From NCBI GenBank assembly GCA_944472135.2, contig OX235267.1, forward strand, positions 34,875,312-34,939,311: a stretch of DNA of 64,000 bases, written 5' to 3'. A program made the translations under genes and the position numbers. The stretch's first letter is position 1, and every line of letters starts with the position of its first letter. Shown here one piece after another: positions 9,896-20,239 of this stretch. The notes beneath the pieces are model-generated. The model saw nothing but the letters and a program-made list of their open reading frames with translations, did no database searches and was not told the origin of the DNA. This DNA is from Trichobilharzia regenti (lineage: Eukaryota > Platyhelminthes > Trematoda > Strigeidida > Schistosomatidae).

Positions 9896-11410
9896 ACTAT
9901 TATTATTATTATTATTCCGTTGGGTTCCGAGTAGAACATAGTGTTTCAACAGTAAATCACTTTATCATATTCTTCATGGTCCTCTTGAGTTGGCCCCACG
10001 ATTGCTCATAATCTTTCATCTCCTTGTGTGATCTCCTCCATGTCAACCTCGGATCTATTCCCACATTGTCTTTTCCCATTCGGGTTCTACTCGAGTGATG
10101 ACCTGGTGTGCGATGTCATTCGACGGCTTTGTTAGCGTTTGTCCGATCCATCTCCATTCCCTTTTGCATATTTTTTGAGCAATAGTTTGTTGGTTGGTTC
10201 GAACCCAGAGTCGGTGGCACAGTGTTTAGGACTCTCGCCGACCATGTACATGATCCGAGGTTCGATGCCCTGCCGACGCACACCTGATATCTATGGTCGA
10301 CCTGCAAAATTTGGGCTACCGATATCACATGCTGAAAATTCCATACTTGTACCAAAAATACAGTGTGGAATCAAGCTGTAATCAAAAATTAATAAAAATG
10401 TTTGTTGCTAATTCTTTCTAGTCAGCCATTTAATCTTGAGTATAGAGCCAACGAAGTAGGCAGCTATTGATAAAAATCTTCAGCCAGTTGTAAACGCTTT
10501 TCGTGATGCTTCAAGTTCCTGACCCACGTAGAAGAATTGACCTAACTTTGGTGTTGAAAATCTGAATTTAGTTCTTTTTGCTGAGTGCAGAAGATTTCCA
10601 AACTGATTTCTGAATAATGAGACCCCTCTCTCCTTTTTGATGCTGGTTTCGACATACTCATCCGTGTCGACTGTCTGTAGCTGCAACCATACTGCCTAGG
10701 TTAGTGAAGGGAGTAAAGTCTTTCAAATTTCTTCCGTTTATAGTGGTTGGTGCTGGTTTTTGTTGCTCTGCCTGTTGGTTGGTTATATTCATGACCTCCA
10801 TCTTCTTTATGCTCACCTGGAGTTCTGTCTTCTCCGCCTGCCTCTTCAGCCAATTCCCTCGTTTTTGCCTTCAAGTCTTCGGTTTGCGTGACATTGAGCA
10901 TAAATTATCTGCAAAATCCACATCTTCTAGAGTCTTCTTATTGCTAGTCCAGAGAATTGCTGTCTCCTCGCTCCCCACAATTTGACGCATAATCCAGTCC
11001 ACCATAATTAGGAGTATCATCGATGATAGTAGACAGCCTTGTCTTACTCCTGCATTCACTTCCAACGCCTCGCTGAGTTTTCCGTTGTGGATCACCTAGC
11101 ACGTGGCAAGCATTGTCATGTAGCTGTTGAATGAGGTTGATAAAGATTTGGGTCATGGAGTATTGTTGAAATTGCTTCCAAATTACTTCTTGGTCGACGC
11201 TGTCGAAGGCCTTTTCAAAGTCGATGGAGTTAAGGTACAGGTTTGACTGCCATTTTATGCTTTGTTCGGTGATCATGCGTATTTTTCAATTTGATCAGCA
11301 CAAGATTTACCTTTCCAAGCTGGTGGAGTTCTGTATCCAGTGCATCTTTTATTATTTGCAGGATGACGCGACTTAGTATTTTACTTGACATGGAAAAAAG
11401 TATGATTATT
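9896..11410 (-). mobile_element. RTE-like LINE, truncated, with a SINE inserted
   Basis: Read on the minus strand from 11410 to 9896. It holds a reverse transcriptase segment (NSIDFEKAFDSVDQEVIW near 11220; VRQGCLLSSM and DVDFADN near 11040-10910) and then the C-terminal end and an ATT-repeat tail at 9898-9917. Several frameshifts break the frame. The catalytic FADD motif is FADN, so the second aspartate is lost. A SINE (10200-10398) interrupts it: the sequence before and after rejoins relative to the intact copy at 52885-53495. No enzyme can be made. Confidence 0.85.
10200..10398 (+). repeat. SINE family S4: tRNA-like head with a CR1-like LINE tail
   Basis: The head has promoter boxes GTGGCACAGTGTTTAGGACT and GAGGTTCGATGCCC. 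The tail GAAAATTCCATACTTGTACC...GGAATCAAGCTGT matches the 3' end of the CR1-like LINE at 55340-55385. Other copies are 30255-30455 and 43120-43335 (minus strand). It is nested inside an RTE copy. Confidence 0.75.
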
Positions 11411-11760
11411 CATGCTTTGAGTTCCGAATGGAACATAGGACTTCTATGGCACACCCGCATTTCATTCAATTTCCTGCTATCATTTCCACCTGGCTCCACA
11501 ACTGTTCACAAGCTGTTATTTTATCTTCTTATAGTCTTCATGTCACCCTGGGATTCACTTCCAACTCTTCGTTTCCTATTGAGATTCCACTTGTGGGCCT
11601 GGCAATATGGTGTTATTACTCCAGTAGTCTGCTTAGTGTATGTCTAGTATATCTCCATTTTCTCTCCCACACTTTGTTGACTAGTTCTTTACCAAAGTTA
11701 TTTGTTGCTTATCTTTTATCTCCGACCATCTAATCTGTGAAGTCGTGAGAAGCAGACATC
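11411..11760 (-). mobile_element. RTE-like LINE, decayed 3' end
   Basis: The reverse complement shows the family end block (GTTCCGAATGGAACATAGG at 11419) and further C-terminal landmarks such as the CTCCATTTTCTCTCCCACA region near 11650. Both open frames at 11291-11733 are antisense shadows of it. Confidence 0.6.
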
Positions 11761-12001
11761 TTCTGATGAAAATCTTCAGTGTGGCCTGTTTGAAATGCTA
11801 TTGGTGATGTGTAAAATTCTTGAACCATGTAACAACTATGACTTGACACAAGTGCCTAGAATTCTGATCTTGTTCTTTTTACAAAGTGCTACTGATCTCC
11901 TTATCGATTTCAGAGTAATGAACTTTTCTCATGCATATATATATATATATATAAGTCTATTTCACATCATTGTTTTTTATATTTTTTTTATCTTCTATCA
12001 G

Positions 12002-12155
12002 TTCATTAAAACAAGCTGATGAATCCTTAGTCATATCTCGATTAATTGTACTACGTAATTATCGTAGACAAATAAGATTACAACAAACATTAAATGTTTT
12101 ATTTCAACTACGGAATTTACAGAATAACGTTCATAAACTCGATACACTCATTAAG
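12002..12155 (+). CDS. VPS50: Syndetin exon: helical region
   Basis: Acceptor CTTCTATCAG and donor GTAAGT bound 154 bp. The first base completes the Ser codon begun at 8940-8941, and 51 whole codons follow, ending in phase 0. The product carries VISRLIVLRNYRRQIRLQQT, LNVLFQLRNLQ and KLDTLIK. It lines up with the vertebrate segment [20 protein letters not shown] and TLQRTDVRLSEML with similar spacing. A TA run just upstream (11936-11952) lies in the intron. Confidence 0.92.
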
Positions 12156-12700
12156 GTAAGTCACATTGAATGGCTGTGAAACAAATCGTACTTTTCTCTA
12201 ATACTTACAGCAAATGACTTCCCCCTACTGTTCATTATTGAGTAGAGTAGTCTTTGAGTCTTTAATTTTTAAAGTCTTGTTATTTGTTTTCTTTAGTGTA
12301 TCCATGTTCATTCATGTATGTAATTCATAGTGATGTTGTGATAGGAAGTTTGCTATCGTTAACAATTTATACTTTATAATGTTTTTTAAACGTGTGTGCA
12401 TGAATTGGCTTTCTTTGGATAAGAATAAAAATCAATTTTATTTAGTTTTTGGTTGTTTTGCTTGTTTATTTCTTCTTCTCTCCTTCCTTTTCTGATGATT
12501 TTTTTTTGTATCTTTGTTCACTGAATGCTTGAAGTATGTGATTAACTTGCGATTATCGCGCTTTCTGCGGAATTGCTTCCACCTGTTCTTAACAACACCC
12601 TTCCGGATAGCACGTGCTTTAAAAGACCAATATACCTAGCTTCATAGAAGTGGATGAACTCGTACATATAAGCACGTGGAGTTAGTCAAGTGTAGGTTAT
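12156..12700. other. Intron sequence, nothing recognised
   Basis: T-rich intronic DNA. No open frame, repeat or RNA gene could be supported. Confidence 0.4.
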
Positions 12701-12701
12701 T

Positions 12702-12930
12702 AGAAAGTGCGTCAGTGGGTTCACCGGTAGAATGCTCGCCCACGATGCACGTGGTTCGAGGCTTGATTCCTAGCCGGCACATAACCCTACTTCCTTTAGT
12801 CGGTTCTAAGACCGACAAAGAAGGAAGTTGGCAGTGAGGCTAGCAACTTCACCTCTTAAAAAAGACACTACTGCTTCTGAAACTTCAGAGCTCATGCTTT
12901 AAGCCCAATGTTCTACTGGGAAAGTATTGG
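12702..12930 (+). repeat. tRNA-Gly-like SINE (family S3)
   Basis: The head has GGTAGAATGCTCGCC, a near-exact tRNA-Gly D-arm/anticodon-side block, and the altered T-arm CTTGATTCCTAGCCGGC. The body carries GGCAGTGAGGCTAGCAACTT, and the tail AAGCCCAATGTTCTACTGGGAA resembles the RTE 3' tail. Confidence 0.8.
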
Positions 12931-13009
12931 CTGACTGAGAAATACTAGTCTGATAAATGTAGAGAATTTTCCATGCGAATAGATTATATAGTACAGTTAA
13001 GTACATGTG

Positions 13010-13575
13010 TGTCTGTGGTTCAGTGGCGGAATGTCCGCCAAAAACTTGTATGGTCTGGGGCTCGATTCCCGGCCGGTGCTCTCCTAAACCTTGACTGATT
13101 AGTTTCATTGATAGTTTGTTTCATTTCATTGATTGTATGAGGGTTAAGATACTGCCCGGGTGCCCAGACCAAGGCAGGTAGTTGTCTTAAGAGACCACCC
13201 CTCGAGCCTTTGACTATGAGTCTAATCCTCAAGGCAGCGGAGCAGCTGGTGACCAATGCAGGTTCATACACCATTGGATCCATATACCCCATAGTAACTG
13301 CTTTTGGTCTAACCGCTATCCAGACAACCTTCCTGACATGGTAGGACCTACCGAAACATAAGTTCCAGTCAGTGTAGCTTAGTGAGTCACTACGGTATTC
13401 AAGCCCGACCACCATGAAAAGGTAGCAGTTGTCCTCCGGCAAACCTTGCCTAGTTTGATTGTTGATAGTTAGCCCGGAAAAGACGGAAGGTTAGGTATGT
13501 GGCTAGCAACGCCATCACCCCGTGTAAACCATACCACCGCTAGTGAGACGTAAAATCTTGAAACCTTACTTTCCT
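13010..13575 (+). repeat. tRNA-Gly-like SINE (family S3), interrupted by an insertion
   Basis: The head (GGTTCAGTGGCGGAATGTCC and GGGCTCGATTCCCGGCCGG) runs to 13093. The body resumes at 13444 (AAACCTTGCCTAG, GGCTAGCAACGCC). The block AAACCTTG flanks the insert on both sides and reads as an 8-bp target-site duplication. Confidence 0.8.
13094..13443 (-). mobile_element. Short non-autonomous insertion with 8-bp target duplication
   Basis: About 350 bp inserted in a SINE and flanked by AAACCTTG (13086-13093 and 13441-13448). On the minus strand it begins with sequence homologous to 4313-4440 (GGTCCTACCATGTCAGGAAG-like) and ends in a GAAA/CAAT-rich tail (13094-13150). It has no coding capacity. 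The 140-codon minus frame at 13020-13442 is fortuitous. The shape (retroelement 5' block plus tail, own target duplication) suggests mobilisation by a LINE. Confidence 0.6.
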
Positions 13576-14110
13576 TTTAGAGCTCAAAGCGATAAATATA
13601 TTGAGCAAATAATTGTAACGTAGGTGATTAGAATTTCGCAAAACTGTCACTCACTTAAACAGTCTTCAGTAGTTTATATGTGATTGATATTCACTGTTTT
13701 ATGGCTTACCTATACTCGTTAGCAGCTTCGTTTGTACGTAGATTTACTGAATTAGAATAACTTACTAAATAGTAGTAATTGTTTTCACGTCTTTTTTTAA
13801 ACTGCGCGTATCTAGTGTTATATGTTTGATGTTTCATTGGAGACTTTAAGCTTATTGTTTCACAAATCTGTAGTTAGGATAATTCGGTAAATATAACTTA
13901 TGTTGTTTTAGGTATATAAGGCTTGTTATTACTTTCCTTCTGTTCTAATTCACAAGTTTAATTGGACTAATGCTGGATTTTTATGAAGAAAGAGCTTCAA
14001 TATAGTAGGTTTAATTCAGATATTATTGTAAGGTAGAAAGTATCGGTTGATTAGTTGGTTGGTTGGTTGGTTTGCTGTTATTTAGGAATTTTTATCAGTA
14101 GTTGAGTTCA
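13576..14110. other. Intron sequence, nothing recognised
   Basis: AT-rich intron with a TTGG run at about 14052-14071. No gene or clear repeat. Confidence 0.4.
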
Positions 14111-14154
14111 ACTCTAGTTAGAAATTTCATCGAGATCCGATTGTATTTATATAG

Positions 14155-14440
14155 TCATTGGGAACCATGTGGCATTGGACAGCTATTTTATCCCAATTCG
14201 CAACTATTCAGCAGAGTACATCCATTATCCTACAAGGGGTCGAATCAAGGACCTTGAGGTAACATGCTTACCCCTTTGACCATTAAGCCTGAGGATTTGA
14301 ATCTTCCATCGTATGAATTTTAACGTCTTTCAGCAGTTTGGAGATGTTGTGGGTGCATGCTGATGAAGAGTTTCAAACCGGTCTGAAACAGCTATCTAGC
14401 ACTTCTTGGTTTTCAATAACTGACTGACTAACTGATGTCA
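14155..14440. repeat. Inverted pair of subfamily-2 SINEs (degenerate)
   Basis: Minus-strand piece 14155-14300 (GGACAGCTATTTTATCCCA, GGTCGAATCAAGGACCTTGA), then plus-strand end 14330-14440 (GGTGCATGCTGATGAAGAG, CTGAAACAGCTATCTAG, CTAACTGATGTCAAT). Confidence 0.6.
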
Positions 14441-14596
14441 ATTTATAAAGAAATTTACGTTGAAATTATTCAGATTCCTCACAAACCCACAATTTAATTT
14501 CCTGATTAGCTAGTTTACTATCATTCGACTTAATTCGAGACTGGTGGATATCATTTTTAATTTCATAAATGTATATTCTTTCCCAATACTCCTCAT

Positions 14597-14800
14597 TTCT
14601 CGTCGGTGGTTCAAAGGTAGTTTGCTGATCAGCAACACAGGAGCTCCGTATCTGACTCCTAAATCTTGCTTAGCTGGTGGTAGGCTAAGAAAAGAGCGAA
14701 GGTTAGGTAGGTGGTTAGCAGCCGCGCCTTTTGAGAAACAACACAACTGATAATCAAACTGCAAAGCCTGACGGCCTGTGTTCCATACGTAAAGTAAGGG
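14597..14800 (+). repeat. tRNA-Gly-like SINE (family S3), diverged
   Basis: GTCGGTGGTTCAAAGGTAG marks the head, CTCCTAAATCTTGC and GAGCGAAGGTTAGGTAGGTG the body, and CTGTGTTCCATACG the tail. The T-arm is poorly kept. Confidence 0.65.
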
Positions 14801-15650
14801 ATGAAAACAGTTTTGGGTTATTAGAATTCCGTAATGAGGCAATGTTTTGCGTTGAGATAAACACTTACTTTGCGTTAGAACTCATACCAGGCGGCCTAAG
14901 AATGACAAATAAGACCTTCTACTAACTGAGCATAAGAACCAATCACTATTCCAAGTTTAAATTTGACGTGAGTAACCGTAAATTCCTTTCATATACTTTG
15001 AGGCTGAAAGAGGTATCATCATTTGTTCATTATGGTTTTTGTGAACACATTAGATGTTCAGCCAGATCTTCTCATACTGACTCTAATCCCAATGAATTAG
15101 GGACGTCAAAGTCTATTAAAACTTCGTTGAATCATCGAGGTTGGTCTAAGTTTGGTACACCGAGGTGGTGTAATTGAATGGTGTTAAAAGTTTGGACGAT
15201 AAGCTTCATCGCTTTGTGCTTTAAAGTGTGCCATTCTTAGATAGTTAGACAAAAACAGATCATCTAGTGTTTCGCTTATTCAGTGTGGTTAGATTTTGAA
15301 TACGAAGGCAGATATCTGTCCTGGTGATGATAGTGAACGTAATGACTACAGGATCAGAGACCTGAGTGATTACAGTGAAAGTAAGACTTAATTCTTGATT
15401 GGATTTCGTAATTTACTCGGTTGAATGCAGTACTAATAATTACAAGACTAGTGTTTCTAATCGCTTTATGAAGTTGTTTTCTAATCCTTACTTCTTTCTG
15501 GCATATGTGTAAAGCTACCTCGTATAGCTTAAACATCATTGTGTAGATGTGGCTTATTGGCTTAAACAATCTACTTCCAGTCAATTTGTCTTTGAATTTA
15601 ACCATTGTTTGTTTTTTATCACCAGCTGGAACACAATAAATTCGACTTGC
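14801..15650. other. Intron sequence, nothing recognised
   Basis: No gene or repeat could be supported. Short open frames at 14731-14925, 14968-15177 and 15354-15734 (minus) lack any family signature. Confidence 0.4.
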
Positions 15651-15654
15651 AACC

Positions 15655-15890
15655 TGGTGTGTCTGTGAATCGGGCGTAGCATGTTCGCCAACAACAACAC
15701 TGACAGTCTGGGATTCGATTCCCAGCTGACGCACTCCTAAACCTTACCTAGGCAGTAGTAAATCCGGCAATGAGGGATGGTGAGGCATGAGGCTGACAAC
15801 CTCATCCTGTAAAAATAACACCACCTCTGCTGAAACTTCAGTGCTGCAATTTGAAGTCCTGCGTGCCACTCAGAAGGAATGAAAAAGAAG
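15655..15890 (+). repeat. tRNA-Gly-like SINE (family S3)
   Basis: Head with GGATTCGATTCCCAGCTGACG, body with GGCATGAGGCTGACAACCTC and CACCTCTGCTGAAACTTCAG, tail TTGAAGTCCTGCGTGCCACT. Same order as the other S3 copies. Confidence 0.75.
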
Positions 15891-16022
15891 CAACTGTATG
15901 CACAAGAAGTCTGACTGAATTATAATAATAACAACAACAACAACCAACAGTATATTATTTCCCTAAAATATTTATTTGTTTTTTTAGATTCTTACTGTCT
16001 GTTATTATTGTGTCATTTTCAG

Positions 16023-16105
16023 CAAGGTGAATTTTACGATGCTATTCGGTTATATCGTGAAAGCCTTGTCCTACTGGAGGATTTTCGTTCCTACCGATGC
16101 ATCGA
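16023..16105 (+). CDS. VPS50: Syndetin exon
   Basis: Acceptor CATTTTCAG and donor GTAAGTTT bound 83 bp: 27 codons plus two bases (GA). The product reads QGEFYDAIRLYRESLVLLED then FRSYRCI. The vertebrate counterpart is [20 protein letters not shown] then FKHYSCI, an unambiguous match. The exon leaves phase 2, which does not fit the most natural acceptor of the next exon (see 19437). Confidence 0.92.
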
Positions 16106-16339
16106 GTAAGTTTTTTGTATGTGCTTCACGGTAGTCTGTGAACTTAGATATTTGATCCTATAGGTTTTTGCAACACTAAGCCTGATAATTTCCTCCTCGA
16201 TAATCAATCCCGGAAGCGAAGTATTGAGTTTAAAAATTGTTTGAAGGCTGCATGAATGCTGAAGTGTTGATTGCTGATGAAATCTTTCGCATGGATACAA
16301 AATGCTCTTATGGGATTTGCCACCTAACGTCATTTCTAG

Positions 16340-17960
16340 AGCATAGAAAATCAAAACAAGTGATTCAGCGAAGAGACTCTTTTCAACGAATTTATCATCA
16401 AGCTGTACAATCGTATATATATGGTTTTTAAGAAATTATATCCGGTGAGGGAATCGGATCATAGGTGTGAATGCATGAAATAATAATAATAGTGGTATGA
16501 AGCGCAATTAGAAAACTAAAATGTTTATGATTTTAATCATAGTTGAATGTCAAGTGGCAAAGCAAATTAATGTCATATATAGAATAATTCATAGGATCGA
16601 TAGAACTTGAAAAAGGGTGTGCAATTATGCGATTAGTTGACAAATCGAATAAAATGAAAACTTTCTATAGTTTGGTTTGTAAGGATTAGTTATGTTTTAC
16701 GAGTTGATCACGGATTGATATCAGTTAGAGAACCATTGAAAACCAGGGAGTACTGGACAGCTGCTGTTTCATCCTAGTTTGGGAATCATCGGCAGTACGC
16801 ACCCACTGGGTTTCGAACCCAGGACCTTCCGGTTACAAGGCAAGCTCGTATACCATTCAGCCACTGGGACCCGATTCAATGGCTCGTGAATTCTAACTTC
16901 TACCAATTCGTGATTTAGCGCGACCCCAACCATCTGATGCTCGCTAGTGACTTGCTACAGGTTGGAGTTTCCTGAGTTCTAGTGAGAAGTCGTGACCAGT
17001 GAGGTCCAATTAGATGTCACGTGTGTGGATGGATGTCCCACCAACGACAATGGTTGGGGTCGCGCTAAATCACGAATTGGTAGAAGTTAGAATTCACGAG
17101 CCATTGAATCGGGTCCCAGTGGCTGAATGGTATACGAGCTTGCCTTGTAACCGGAAGGTCCTGGGTTCGAAACCCAGTGGGTGCGTACTGCCGATGATTC
17201 CCAAACTAGGATGAAACAGCAGCTGTCCAGTACTCCCTGGTTTTCAATGGTTCTCTAACTGATATCAATCCGTGATCAACTCGTAAAATGAAAACGTTAC
17301 GTAATATTGTGTGAAATTTGATAGCATAGAATTTAATGTTGCAAAACAAAATTGATTTAGAATGTTAAGTGAGACAAGTGAAATAATACCGGGGACAGTT
17401 CAAAATGAGAATAGTAATAGTAGCAATTGACGTAATAAAAGATGAGTATACAAAGTGAATAGACAAAATGTAAAAATTGAAAATTGGTAGAGCCAAAATA
17501 TGATTAGGGATTACCATACTTTAGCATAGAGGGATAAAGACCAGGAAAGTTATGGGAGGGGTTGAACGAACTTTTTCTGTACACAGAGATCTGGCTTTTC
17601 TGTTTTGATAGCCAAAGCTTCAGGAATACAGATGAGTGGGGTACGTAGTGATTTGGGAAAATTGCTTTTCACCTTGTAGATGACTTTAGTGATGGAAGCT
17701 ATAGAGATAGGGTGATCATTATCGACCGGATTTTCAATGATCGCGCTTCTTATTGCCCCACTTCCACCACCTCTTCAGAACCAGCATGTAGGATAGTGTT
17801 CTTGTTCCCTCTTGGACAAAACTCGAGTCGAACGATCGATATGCTTAGCTCCACACAAGATGTCCGGCTGTCGACCATAGGCTATGTGTGCCTCACTGCA
17901 GCTTATTATGTTATTTCTTGTAACTGTGAGACATGGATATTGTAAGTGGGTTAAATGAGA
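16340..17960 (-). mobile_element. Penelope-like element remnant split by a SINE dimer
   Basis: The left part (GCGAAGAGACTCTTTTCAACG at about 16368; CTGTACAATCG) resembles Penelope termini at 57560-57610 and 58880-58920. The right part 17560-17900 resembles the endonuclease end at 58040-58260, with GCCAAAGCTTCAGGAATACA, GATGACTTT, GATCATTATCGACC and CTTCTTATTGCCCCA blocks. The inverted SINE pair at 16695-17288 sits between. No frame survives. Confidence 0.5.
16695..17288. repeat. Head-to-head SINE dimer: 239-bp inverted repeat
   Basis: Arms 16695-16933 and 17050-17288 are reverse complements with equal length and, as far as I could read, no mismatch. The spacer is 116 bp. Each arm is a subfamily-2 SINE: a tRNA-like head (GTGGCTGAATGGTATACGAG and GGGTTCGAAACCC) and a hammerhead-like end (CCGATGATTCCC..CTAGGATGAAACAGC, stem I GTACTG/CAGTAC). 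The spacer matches the start of the full-length copy at 38359-38721. A transcript across it would fold into a long hairpin. Confidence 0.9.
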
Positions 17961-17974
17961 AGGCTAGCTGTCTA

Positions 17975-18590
17975 TAACCTCAGATGATTGCGTTCTAAAA
18001 TAATATAATATGGTGAGTAATATTTGAGGTTAGGTGTAGGGTAGTATCGCGGAAGGAAAATCAAGGGATGAGGTTGTGAATCTACATTGATTGAGATGGC
18101 TAGGGTATGCATTAGACATTCTAGTCATCTCCTTCCTAGACGAGCAGTGTTAGCTGACATAGGGTTCGGGTTGGGAAAGAGTTACGGGTGGTTTAATCGA
18201 AGCATGGCATCAATTCATGAAGTCTTTGATTGTTAGTTTGAGTCATGTACAGAGGTGTATGCCGCTTGGTTGGGGTCTTCGAGATACTAAGAACCAATGG
18301 GGGGAGACTATTGATAATATATATGGTTAAAATCATCTTCAATAGTGTAGATGCATTCACTCTGTCACTTCCCAGATTCACTGAACCCTCATGATTTCCC
18401 ATTTCGCTATTCTTCCTTTCATACGATTCTGCTCATCATGGTTCTTTTGAATTCTTACTCTTTTTCGCTACTTTGTGTGCTATCTGGATTGTGGCGACTT
18501 GAACTGTTGCACTTCAGTGAAAATTCCTGCAGTGAAATTCAGTCAGTCATCACGCGTGCTCAAGTAGAGTTTTGATCGACTTTAATTATT
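17975..18590 (+). mobile_element. Second LINE family, 3' coding end (decayed)
   Basis: VNLH.LRWLGYA then decayed MPSHLLPRRAVLADIG, followed by TTGATTGTTAGTTTGAGTCA, TTGGTTGGGGTCTTCGAGA and GGTTCTTTTGAATT blocks shared with 28510-28870 and 62285-62570. No intact frame. Confidence 0.65.
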
Positions 18591-18649
18591 ATTATCAAAT
18601 TTTAAATGAATGCAGATTTTGCTATGTCTGTAGTTTTATTGACGCTTCG

Positions 18650-18980
18650 GTTTTTGATAGTTTGTGTAGTTTCAGTTGATTAGTGACGATGTGGCTCATT
18701 GGGGTTTGAATCCCTCTGACTTTACCAATCACAGCCTAGGAAGCTGAATAAGCACCACCAGCTTTTACGCAATAAGTGTGGCGCAAGGCCTGAGACGTTT
18801 TATCACCTGATTAGTGAGAACAGTTTTCTTTCCAAACCTAAAGTAAACTGTGTCCATACCAGAAGATGATACCAGCCAGTTTGCCAACTGAGCTAAAGTT
18901 GGTAGAGCGCTGTTCGAACACAAGACCCATTAGCAAAATGTCGAGTCTCTAAGCCATTAAGTCACGTCTTCACTTGAAAT
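18650..18980. repeat. SINE-associated repeat
   Basis: 18690-18800 (CACCAGCTTTTACGCAATAA then GTGTGGCGCAAGGCCTGAGA) resembles 6345-6392, the 5' flank of an S3 SINE. The head contains a GGTTTGAATCCC box. Confidence 0.45.
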
Positions 18981-18994
18981 GCAATGAAAGATAT

Positions 18995-19270
18995 TAATAT
19001 TTTGATCACGGATTGGTGTCAGTTAGAGAACCATTAAAAACCAACCAAGTAGTACTGGACAGCTGTTTCATCCCAGTTTAGGTCTCCTCATCACAGTGCA
19101 CACAGATGATCCGACGCGGCATCGAACTTAAAACCTTCAGCTTGCGATGACCATCGACCCACTGGGACGGAATCCAGTGGCCCTTGAACTTCAACTAGAG
19201 TGACACGGTTGTTCAGTACTCCATGGTTTTAAAATATTCTCTAACTGATATCAATACGTGTTCAAACTTC
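18995..19270. repeat. Inverted pair of subfamily-2 SINEs
   Basis: Minus-strand copy at 19004-19190 (GATCACGGATTGGTGTCAGT, GGACAGCTGTTTCATCCCAG, CACTGGGACGGAATCCAGTG) followed by a short plus-strand 3' end at 19200-19265 (TTCAGTACTCCATGG, CTAACTGATATCAAT). Confidence 0.65.
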
Positions 19271-19436
19271 AAACCAATCAAACCCTTACATACTAACACT
19301 TGAAAGATTCCTTCATCATTTAATTCACCATACTGTCAACCACCCCCCCCCCCCCGACGATCACAGTTTTGTTCTTGTTGTTATTGCTGCTGATGTTCTT
19401 TTTTTTTTCTTTCATAATCTTCTTCCTTCAAAAAAG

Positions 19437-19558
19437 ACCAATTCACGTCAAACTGAAAGCATCGAACTGCGTATTGATGAGAAATTGGATTCAGAGTTAC
19501 AACGAAGCTGTGAACATTTCGATGATAAAGCATATTCAACTGTACAACGTGCTTTTGA
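19437..19558 (+). CDS. VPS50: Syndetin exon (acceptor uncertain)
   Basis: The frame reads TNSRQTESIELRIDEKLDSE, then LQRSCEHFDDKAYSTVQRAF, and ends with two bases of a Glu codon before donor GTAGGT. The vertebrate match is [20 protein letters not shown] then YTKVQQAY, with identical spacing back to the preceding CI of exon 16023. That spacing favours an exon start at 19437, after CAAAAAAG. However, the upstream exon ends in phase 2 and this start needs phase 0, a one-base conflict. An alternative acceptor at 19460 (after CTGAAAG) keeps the frame but drops eight residues. A missed microexon would also solve it. The downstream part is certain. Confidence 0.8.
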
Positions 19559-20235
19559 GTAGGTCATTGTGTTTGTCTTTTAAAATAATATTTTTTCAAT
19601 AGTTGTAAATATGTATATATTTAAATAATCAACAAAGGCAGAAGGATATCTTTAGACTGTAAGTATCTTAATACTTCACTTGTGAAATGGTCGGATAGTG
19701 TTGGCTGGTTGCGCAAACTAGAAAACTTAGTGTTATCCGCCCACAGTACTTTGATAAAGGACAGTGTATGAATGGTTACCCCCCCACTCCCTCGAGGGCT
19801 GTTCTCACACTGAGAAGACATCGAGAACAGATTTGGATGGAAAGAGTTTTTTCTCCAGGGAAAAGTCAGATGATCGAAAAACACAGTAGTTGTAGTAGTG
19901 TGTGAATATAATTATTGTACATAACCTCTAATCCTCAAGTTTATTAAGTGAAAAAAACAACAACTGTGTTTTGCTTGATTAGCAATGCATCATAACTGCG
20001 GAACACACTGGTTTTTGGCAGCAGAGTTGTTTATTTGATGAAATGATATACTGCAGTTGCGAAATACAGAAACTTTACATTCAATCTGAAATTTTTGCTT
20101 ACAAACGTGTTACTCCTATTCTCGTTTCTTTGTCTTCCACCTCTTGTATTGTTCTACATGGACCTCATTTCACCTCTTTGCCATTTAATCTGTTGCTCCG
20201 GTATTCGAAATTCTCCTGGTTGATAACAAACATAA
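19559..20235. other. Intron sequence, nothing recognised
   Basis: No gene or assigned repeat. Short C runs occur here (19780) and just before the exon (19342-19355). Confidence 0.35.
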
Positions 20236-20239
20236 TATT

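Noticed and set aside
13020..13442. 140-codon minus-strand frame
   Set aside because: Translates a SINE plus an inserted element; boundaries match repeats, not a gene.
17103..17185. Possible tRNA gene in the SINE dimer
   Set aside because: A- and B-box-like blocks belong to the repeated SINE head; the same sequence occurs inverted in the other arm.
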